A stretch of DNA of 11,602 nucleotides from Bacillota bacterium (lineage in GTDB: Bacteria > Bacillota > Clostridia > Acetivibrionales > DSM-1351), in the NCBI GenBank assembly GCA_023392075.1, contig JAEVZU010000008.1, forward strand, positions 1 through 11,602, given 5' to 3'. Below the pieces are notes generated by a model that saw only the letters and a list, made by a program, of their open reading frames with translations, had not been told where the DNA came from and ran no database searches. Positions within the stretch are counted from its first letter, which is position 1. Every line of letters starts with the position of its first letter. Of this stretch, positions 7,529 to 11,602 are shown piece by piece. The position numbers and the translations under genes were made by a program.

Positions 7529-8353
7529 ATGGACTGGAAACGAGCGAAGACAATTTTAATATGGGTGTTTATTGTATTGAACCTTGTTCTGGCCGTTATA
7601 TTGTACCGGAATATAAGAGGAGGAGAAATTTCCCACGATACTATCATTAACACCCAGAAAATACTGGAACAAAATAATGTACATATCGAATGTCCCATAC
7701 CCAAATATAACGGTAAGGACTTCATTTTGCAGTATGAGGAGACAGTTCTGGATAAAAATAAAATAATTAATGGTCTTTTGGGGGATAATTATACCAAAAT
7801 TAGTGATAATATCTATGAGAAGGGTACCGAAAGGCTTGTATTCAGCAGCAGCTGTTGTTTTGAGTACAGTGATGGTGCAAGTAACAAAAAAATATATACA
7901 CAGAGCAAAAGTGAGGTTGAGGCTTATTTAAAGGAGCTGGCTAAAAAGCTTGGTATTCCCCTTGACGAGTTTCAATTGGACAGCTTTTCTTCCTCGCCCT
8001 CCGGAGAAGATCCAAAGGCAGTTTACAAAGGGATTTACAAAAATTATACCGTATTTGATAACTACATTGAGGTGGAAATAGGAAAAGCAGGTTTAAAGAG
8101 CATAAAGTATCAATATAAGAAGCCTTTGACCGTCAACAGCAGGGATATTAATGTAATACCTGTCTATCAGATTTTGGTAACAAAGATGACCAACTATCCG
8201 GGAATTGATATAAGTGATGTTGATATCGGCTTTAAAGGCATAAAGGGGGATAAGGATACTAAAACCTTATATGAGGGACTTTCCTGGAGAATAACAACCA
8301 ACGAGGGAAAGGAATTCTACTTCAATGCTACCAGCGGTGAGCTTATGGAATAG
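7529..8353 (+). CDS. yycI: YycI-like (WalI) membrane-anchored regulator of WalK
   Basis: From ATG 7529 the protein has 274 aa and begins MDWKRAKTILIWVFIVLNLVLAV: a short cytoplasmic tip, MDW(x)(x)AKTI, running straight into one TM helix, the characteristic YycI start. The Shine-Dalgarno AGGTGA (7518-7523) sits 5 nt upstream of this ATG, so upstream GTG codons at 7514 and 7520 are unlikely starts. The extracytoplasmic part has repeated YycI/PepSY-like alpha-beta features (for example VDIGFKGIKGDKDTKTLYEGLSWRI and a final GKEFYFNATSGEL). In characterised Firmicutes YycI pairs with YycH and modulates WalK at the septum. It follows the YycH-like gene by 38 nt, so co-transcription is likely. Confidence 0.82.
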   Translation: MDWKRAKTILIWVFIVLNLVLAVILYRNIRGGEISHDTIINTQKILEQNNVHIECPIPKYNGKDFILQYEETVLDKNKIINGLLGDNYTKISDNIYEKGTERLVFSSSCCFEYSDGASNKKIYTQSKSEVEAYLKELAKKLGIPLDEFQLDSFSSSPSGEDPKAVYKGIYKNYTVFDNYIEVEIGKAGLKSIKYQYKKPLTVNSRDINVIPVYQILVTKMTNYPGIDISDVDIGFKGIKGDKDTKTLYEGLSWRITTNEGKEFYFNATSGELME

Positions 8354-8411
8354 TTTGTAAATTGGTAATATTTTTTTTGCTACATTTCTAGTGGAATAAT
8401 TTATAACTAGA

Positions 8412-8420
8412 TGGTATAAT
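8412..8420 (+). promoter_or_regulatory. Extended -10 promoter candidate for murA
   Basis: TGGTATAAT is a consensus TATAAT (8415-8420) with the TG of an extended -10. The hexamer 17 bp upstream (TGGAAT, 8392-8397) is a poor -35. Transcription would start near 8427, making the downstream dyad (8432-8456) part of the 5' leader or a roadblock operator. The 132-nt gap also contains a run of eight T (8371-8378), but no GC-rich stem precedes it. Confidence 0.5.
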
Positions 8421-8431
8421 ATTCTCGTGTG

Positions 8432-8456
8432 TGTAATGTTTAGCAAAACATTTACA
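8432..8456 (+). promoter_or_regulatory. Inverted repeat with TGTAAT / TTTACA ends in the murA leader
   Basis: The left arm TGTAATGTTT (8432-8441) pairs with AAACATTTACA (8446-8456), leaving the loop AGCA and one bulged T (8451). The two ends are WalR-like half-sites in opposite orientation, not the direct repeat WalR needs. The dyad begins just after the predicted transcript start, as an operator or a 5' RNA hairpin would. Confidence 0.5.
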
Positions 8457-8485
8457 GTTTATACAAAAGGTTGGTGTAGAAGGGT

Positions 8486-9751
8486 TTGGATAAGTTCTTA
8501 ATAAACGGGCCATGTCCCCTGAACGGAGAAGTTACCATTAGCGGAGCAAAGAATGCTGCAGTTGCGGTTTTACCCGCGGCGTTGATAATAAATGGAATCA
8601 GTAGAATCGAGAATGTTCCTGATATCAAGGATGTCAAGGTTTTATTGGATATTCTCACCAAATTGGGCGCTAAGATAACTAAAGAAGACAGCAATACCGT
8701 AATTTGTGACACACGAGAGGTGAACTGCTGGCAAGCACCTTACGAACTTGTGAAAAGCATGAGAGCTTCGTATTATTTATTGGGAGCTTTGATTGCCAGA
8801 TTTGGAAAGGCGGAAGTATCACTCCCGGGTGGATGTGATTTTGGGTTCAGACCTATAGATCAGCATATTAAAGGCTTTGAGGCTATGGGTGCCCATGTTG
8901 TTATTGAGCATGGCATAGTAAAAATTGATGCCGCACAGCTGAAAGGTGCACAGATTTATCTGGACGTTGTCAGTGTCGGTGCTACCGTCAATCTCATGCT
9001 GGCGGCAGTAAAAGCCAATGGTCAGACTGTGATAGAAAATGCGGCAAAGGAACCGCATGTTGTTGATGTAGCCAACTTCCTGAATGCTATGGGGGCTAAT
9101 ATCAGAGGTGCAGGAACAGACGTTATCAAGATCAGGGGCGTAGACCACCTGAAGGGCGGCGGAGTCCACACCATAATTCCCGATATGATTGAGGCAGGAA
9201 CGTTTATGATTGCTGCTGCAGCCTCAAGGGGAGATGTAACAGTTAAAAATGTCATTCCAAAGCATATGGAATCTCTCACTGCAAAGCTGATTGAAATGGG
9301 AGTTACAGTTAAAGAAGACGAAGATTTTATAAGAGTTATAGGCGGAAATAAAGTAAAAAATGTTAATATAATGACCTTGCCCTATCCCGGTTTTCCTACC
9401 GATCTGCAGCCGCAGATTACAGTTCTGCTGCATATGGCGGAAGGTGTGAGTACCATTACGGAAGGCATATGGGACTCAAGATTCCAGTACGTGGATGAAT
9501 TCAAACGCATGGGTGCCAGGATAAAGGTAGAGGGCAGAATTGCAGTTATTGACGGAGGAGCCCTGCTGACAGGAGCGCCTGTGAAGGCAACCGACCTGAG
9601 GGCCGGAGCTGCCATGGTTCTGGCGGGTTTGATCGCAAAGGGAACAACTGAAATTTCTAATATCAAATATATAGACAGAGGCTATGAAAATTTTGTTAAC
9701 AAGCTTAATTTGCTTGGAGCAGACATAACCAGGATATCAACAGAAGATTAA
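8486..9751 (+). CDS. murA: UDP-N-acetylglucosamine 1-carboxyvinyltransferase (MurA)
   Basis: This cytoplasmic enzyme of 421 aa transfers enolpyruvate from PEP to UDP-GlcNAc, the first committed step of peptidoglycan synthesis. Family signatures are present: K22-N23 in VTISGAKNAAVAVLP, the catalytic loop PGGCDFGFRPIDQHIKG with C117 (E. coli C115) and R122, and D306 in YPGFPTDLQPQ (E. coli D305). The EPT fold runs the full length with a normal C-terminus. Because the catalytic residue is Cys rather than Asp, fosfomycin sensitivity at the target level is expected. The start is TTG 8486. The protein opening MDKFLINGPCPLNGEVTISGA fits the family and an in-frame stop (8477-8479) excludes earlier starts, although AGAAGGG sits unusually close (2 nt from AAGG). 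MurA between YycI and WalJ couples wall precursor supply to the WalRK locus. Confidence 0.96.
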   Translation: MDKFLINGPCPLNGEVTISGAKNAAVAVLPAALIINGISRIENVPDIKDVKVLLDILTKLGAKITKEDSNTVICDTREVNCWQAPYELVKSMRASYYLLGALIARFGKAEVSLPGGCDFGFRPIDQHIKGFEAMGAHVVIEHGIVKIDAAQLKGAQIYLDVVSVGATVNLMLAAVKANGQTVIENAAKEPHVVDVANFLNAMGANIRGAGTDVIKIRGVDHLKGGGVHTIIPDMIEAGTFMIAAAASRGDVTVKNVIPKHMESLTAKLIEMGVTVKEDEDFIRVIGGNKVKNVNIMTLPYPGFPTDLQPQITVLLHMAEGVSTITEGIWDSRFQYVDEFKRMGARIKVEGRIAVIDGGALLTGAPVKATDLRAGAAMVLAGLIAKGTTEISNIKYIDRGYENFVNKLNLLGADITRISTED

Positions 9752-9801
9752 CGCTCATTTTTGTGCGAAATCCTTTTGCATGAAGAAGAATTGGAGCATA
9801 A

Positions 9802-10593
9802 ATGGTTAAATTTTGCAGTTTGTTTAGCGGCAGCAGCGGAAATGCTTTATTTATAGGCACTGAGAAAACAAAGCTTCTTGTGGACGCAGGTTTAAGCGGA
9901 AAGAGAATATTGGAAGCGCTTTGCTCTATCGGAGAAAATCCGGCCGAGCTAAGCGCTATATTAATTTCCCATGAACATATTGATCATGTGCGTGGAGCAG
10001 GTATAATATCAAGGAAGCAGGATATTCCCATATATGCCAATGAAGCTACCTGGGGTGCGATGGAGTATGGGCTGGGGCCGGTCAAGCTGGAGAACAGGGT
10101 ATGTTTCTGTACCGGAGATGAGTTTGAAATCGGAGATATATGCGTGCGGCCGTTTCTGATTCCTCATGACGCGGCCGAACCGGTGGGGTACAATTTTTCT
10201 GCCGGGGGAAAACGTATTACGACGGCTACCGACATAGGTCATATGAACAAAGAGCTGCTTTCATACATAGAAGGTAACGACCTGCTGCTGCTTGAGTCCA
10301 ATCATGACGTTGAGATGCTGAAGGTCGGACCTTATCCATGGTCGCTGAAGAAGAGGATCATGGGAGACCATGGTCACCTGTCAAACGAAATGGCCGCAAA
10401 GGTCATTGCCTATCTGGCTGAAAAGGGCTGCAGGAACTTCATACTGGGGCATTTGAGTCATGAGAACAACTTTCCGGAGCTGGCTTACCAGACTACATAT
10501 AATGCACTTACCGAGAAGCAGATCGCAGTTGGCGGAGATGTGCTGCTTGAGGTGGCAAGCAGGGACAGGGCCGGGAGTGTAAAAATATTATAA
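9802..10593 (+). CDS. walJ: WalJ (YycJ), metallo-beta-lactamase-fold hydrolase
   Basis: This protein of 263 aa has the MBL fold. It opens CSLFSGSSGNALFIG and shows the metal-binding HxHxDH in ISHEHIDHVRG (H57, H59, D61, H62). H122 in PHDAAEPVGY, D144 in TATDIGH, and H216/H219 in LGHLSHENN are further ligand candidates. YycJ/WalJ proteins are the last member of wal operons, proposed to be a nuclease-like 5'-3' exonuclease linking wall signalling with DNA replication or repair; the true substrate is unsettled. Length is normal and the metal site looks intact. The ATG has a good ribosome binding site, TTGGAG, 5 nt upstream, and lies 50 nt after murA. The gene ends exactly at TAA 10591-10593, directly abutting a palindromic element. 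Confidence 0.93.
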   Translation: MVKFCSLFSGSSGNALFIGTEKTKLLVDAGLSGKRILEALCSIGENPAELSAILISHEHIDHVRGAGIISRKQDIPIYANEATWGAMEYGLGPVKLENRVCFCTGDEFEIGDICVRPFLIPHDAAEPVGYNFSAGGKRITTATDIGHMNKELLSYIEGNDLLLLESNHDVEMLKVGPYPWSLKKRIMGDHGHLSNEMAAKVIAYLAEKGCRNFILGHLSHENNFPELAYQTTYNALTEKQIAVGGDVLLEVASRDRAGSVKIL

Positions 10594-10752
10594 GAACCTG
10601 TTTAGTATCTCATTGCATTCGTCATTTTGGCGTATTTTGCGCCATGCTGCGTTAAATTTTCTAGAATAAACAAATTATTCCTTCGAAAATTTGCCTTGCC
10701 TGGCAGAAAATTCACTCAAAATGCCAAGCACAAGCAGATACTAAGCAGGTTC
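10594..10752 (+). mobile_element. 159-bp MITE-like palindromic element
   Basis: The terminal inverted repeats are 17 bp with one mismatch: GAACCTGTTTAGTATCT (10594-10610) and AGATACTAAGCAGGTTC (10736-10752). The similarity between arms continues imperfectly inwards (shared CATTTTG, CAAATTTTC-like blocks) to a perfect central hairpin GAATAA-ACAAA-TTATTC (10664-10680). The whole element is therefore one long interrupted palindrome. It is flanked by TAA on both sides (10591-10593 and 10753-10755), a possible 3-bp target duplication, the left copy being the walJ stop codon. It has no coding capacity. Orientation is arbitrary. It may act as an RNA hairpin limiting read-through or protecting the walJ 3' end. 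Confidence 0.72.
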
Positions 10753-10795
10753 TAAGTAAATAATACAATTGGATTATAATTGATTAATAAATTCA

Positions 10796-10821
10796 GGGGG
10801 CCGTATACAGGGTCCTTTTTT
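10796..10821 (+). terminator. Intrinsic terminator of the wal operon
   Basis: GGGCC (10798-10802) pairs with GGTCC (10811-10815) around an 8-nt loop, and the stem can extend outwards by two G-T wobbles and an A-T. It is followed directly by six T (10816-10821). It is placed after walJ and the palindromic element and before the structured region. An attenuator is possible, but nothing upstream suggests a sensing domain. Confidence 0.68.
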
Positions 10822-10822
10822 A

Positions 10823-11100
10823 GAGTATAGGAATTTATAACTTTTGGAACAGTGATGAGACACTTATAATGCTGAGTTTGAATGTTTACACCAGAAAATT
10901 CCAAACGGTAAATTTCTATACTCGGGGATTGGAAAGGGGAATCCCCTTCCCGGTTTAGGGGGGGGGTGCTCAGGAGCGTAAGCTCCGTCGAAGGGGGCAG
11001 TAGTGCCCCCTAGCGAAAAGATAATTTGCGTAGCATGGCAGAGTACTTGAGTGGACGCGAAGCGGATTTGCGAAGCAAATTTCTTGTGGAGAAAAGGCTG
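10823..11100 (+). ncRNA. Candidate structured RNA region (multi-hairpin), identity unproven
   Basis: No credible protein is encoded here, but the region is packed with inverted repeats. An outer stem GAGTATAGGAATTTA (10823-10837) pairs with TAAATTTCTATACTC (10909-10923). It continues by TTTGGAA (10843-10849) with TTCCAAA (10899-10905) and encloses AGTG/CACT (10851-10864). Then come GGAA(A)GGGG-AAT-CCCCTTCC (10931-10950), nine G (10958-10966), GGAGC-GTAA-GCTCC with a GNRA loop (10973-10986), AGGGGGCA-GTAG-TGCCCCCT (10992-11011), CGC-GAA-GCG (11056-11064) and ATTTGC-GAA-GCAAAT (11066-11080). The bases between loops read as purine-rich joining segments. The look recalls HEARO/omega-RNA elements of IscB/IsrB loci, but no HNH nuclease lies in the window and this is recall, not alignment. 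The strand is inferred from GNRA and GAA loops on the + strand. Confidence 0.5.
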
Positions 11101-11131
11101 AAAGAAATACACAAAAATGATTAAAAATCAT

Positions 11132-11139
11132 AAAGGAGG
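11132..11139 (+). promoter_or_regulatory. Strong Shine-Dalgarno serving a short leader ORF, not rlmH directly
   Basis: AAAGGAGG is a near-perfect anti-SD match, 10 nt before ATG 11150. The rlmH frame has no start codon near this site (11150 and 11202 are in different frames), so the site can load ribosomes only for the 16-codon ORF. Confidence 0.7.
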
Positions 11140-11149
11140 TACCGGGCCT

Positions 11150-11200
11150 ATGCCATTTTACATCATTATGTTATATGCAAAATGCTGGGCATGGGCATAA
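11150..11200 (+). CDS. 16-codon leader ORF (MPFYIIMLYAKCWAWA) coupled to rlmH
   Basis: The ORF reads ATG to TAA, with a strong Shine-Dalgarno AAAGGAGG at 11132-11139. The TAA (11198-11200) is separated by a single T from the rlmH ATG (11202), and rlmH has no good ribosome binding site of its own (only a GGGC 6-9 nt upstream). Termination-reinitiation coupling is therefore likely. The peptide is hydrophobic with one Cys and two Trp at its end (KCWAWA). I cannot name a family. It could be a regulatory uORF whose elongation rate matters, a tiny membrane peptide, or only a ribosome-delivery device. Confidence 0.5.
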   Translation: MPFYIIMLYAKCWAWA

Positions 11201-11201
11201 T

Positions 11202-11602
11202 ATGAAAATAACAATTGCGGCAGTTGGAAAACTAAAGGAGAGGTACCTCAAGGATGGTATTTCCGAATATACAAAAAGACTTTCACGCTTTGCAGATATT
11301 GAACTGCTTGAGGTGGAAGATGAGCATGCCCCCGACACCCTTAGTCCGGCGCAGGAGCTGCAGGTGAAGCAGCGTGAAGCGGAGCGGCTGCTCAAAAGAG
11401 TTAAGGAAGGCAGTTATATCATACTGCTGGATCTGGCTGGGGAGCAGACAACCTCGGAAGGCTTTGCCTCCAAGTTGGAGAACATCATGCTCACAGGGAA
11501 TTCCCATATAACCTTTATAATAGGGGGTTCATTGGGACTGGATCAAAGCCTTGTCAGTGCTTCCAGCTGCAGAATATGCCTGTCCAAAATGACCTTTCCC
11601 CA
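11202..11602 (+). CDS. rlmH: RlmH, 23S rRNA pseudouridine-1915 N3-methyltransferase (3' truncated by window edge)
   Basis: The first 133 codons of an expected 159 or so are present. RlmH is a SPOUT-fold, SAM-dependent enzyme that methylates pseudouridine 1915 in helix 69 of 23S rRNA on assembled 70S ribosomes. The start MKITIAAVGKLKERYLKDGISEY is the usual RlmH opening, and the middle carries KEGSYIILLDLAGEQTTSEGFA. The SAM-binding knot segment FIIGGSLGLDQSL is clear, followed by CRICLSKMTFPH where the window ends. ATG 11202 is chosen because it gives the family N-terminus; ATG 11175 in the same frame would add nine residues (MQNAGHGHN) without a better ribosome binding site. rlmH next to walJ is common in Firmicutes. 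Here a mobile palindrome, a terminator and a structured region separate them, so it probably has its own promoter, which I could not fix. Confidence 0.95.
   Translation, partial: MKITIAAVGKLKERYLKDGISEYTKRLSRFADIELLEVEDEHAPDTLSPAQELQVKQREAERLLKRVKEGSYIILLDLAGEQTTSEGFASKLENIMLTGNSHITFIIGGSLGLDQSLVSASSCRICLSKMTFP

Noticed and set aside
10775..10780. TATAAT between the palindromic element and the terminator
   Set aside because: There is no -35 at usable spacing, and a transcript from it would end at once at the terminator at 10796-10821.
10864..11112. 82-aa open frame on the minus strand across the structured region
   Set aside because: It is low-complexity (proline and phenylalanine runs from G-tracts and hairpin arms), has no credible ribosome binding site, and follows the inverted repeats instead of any protein pattern.
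1..11602. CRISPR arrays, tRNA or rRNA genes, toxin-antitoxin pairs
   Set aside because: No regularly spaced direct repeats, cloverleaf or CCA-ended sequences, or paired small ORFs of that kind were found on reading.

Overview
The window looks like chromosome from a monoderm, AT-rich clostridial Firmicute. A Ruminiclostridium-like member of the cellulolytic Clostridia is my inference, from the gene order and the look of the proteins; no database comparison was possible. The core is a WalRK (YycFG) cell-wall locus on the + strand: walR, walK, a small secreted protein, yycH-like, yycI-like, murA, walJ (yycJ) and the start of rlmH (cut by the window edge). All genes found are on the + strand.

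Region 1 (1-2504) holds two tandem exported coiled-coil proteins of the TolC/outer-membrane-efflux family. They are probably the tail of an export operon that begins upstream of the window. A weak terminator candidate and a sigma-A-like promoter (2577-2605) separate them from walR.

Region 2 (2659-8353) is the signalling module. The response regulator WalR starts at TTG. A 218-nt gap containing a near-perfect 12-bp hairpin separates it from the membrane histidine kinase WalK. After walK comes a textbook WalR box (TGTAAT-N5-TGTAAC) placed 11 nt before a TATAAT. It lies upstream of a secreted protein of 154 aa, not recognised and possibly Ig-like. YycH-like and YycI-like single-pass membrane proteins, the expected modulators of WalK, follow closely. 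The arrangement suggests that WalR activates an internal promoter that drives the secreted protein together with the kinase modulators.

Region 3 (8354-10593) holds murA, the first committed enzyme of peptidoglycan synthesis, with its own extended -10 promoter and a leader dyad built from WalR-like half-sites in inverted orientation. walJ, a metallo-beta-lactamase-fold protein, follows.

Region 4 (10594-11602) is mostly non-coding. A 159-bp palindromic MITE-like element abuts the walJ stop codon with a TAA on each side. Next come an intrinsic terminator and about 280 nt of dense hairpins that look like a structured RNA (a HEARO/omega-RNA relationship is possible but unproven). A strong Shine-Dalgarno then precedes a 16-codon ORF whose stop lies 1 nt before the rlmH start, suggesting translational coupling.
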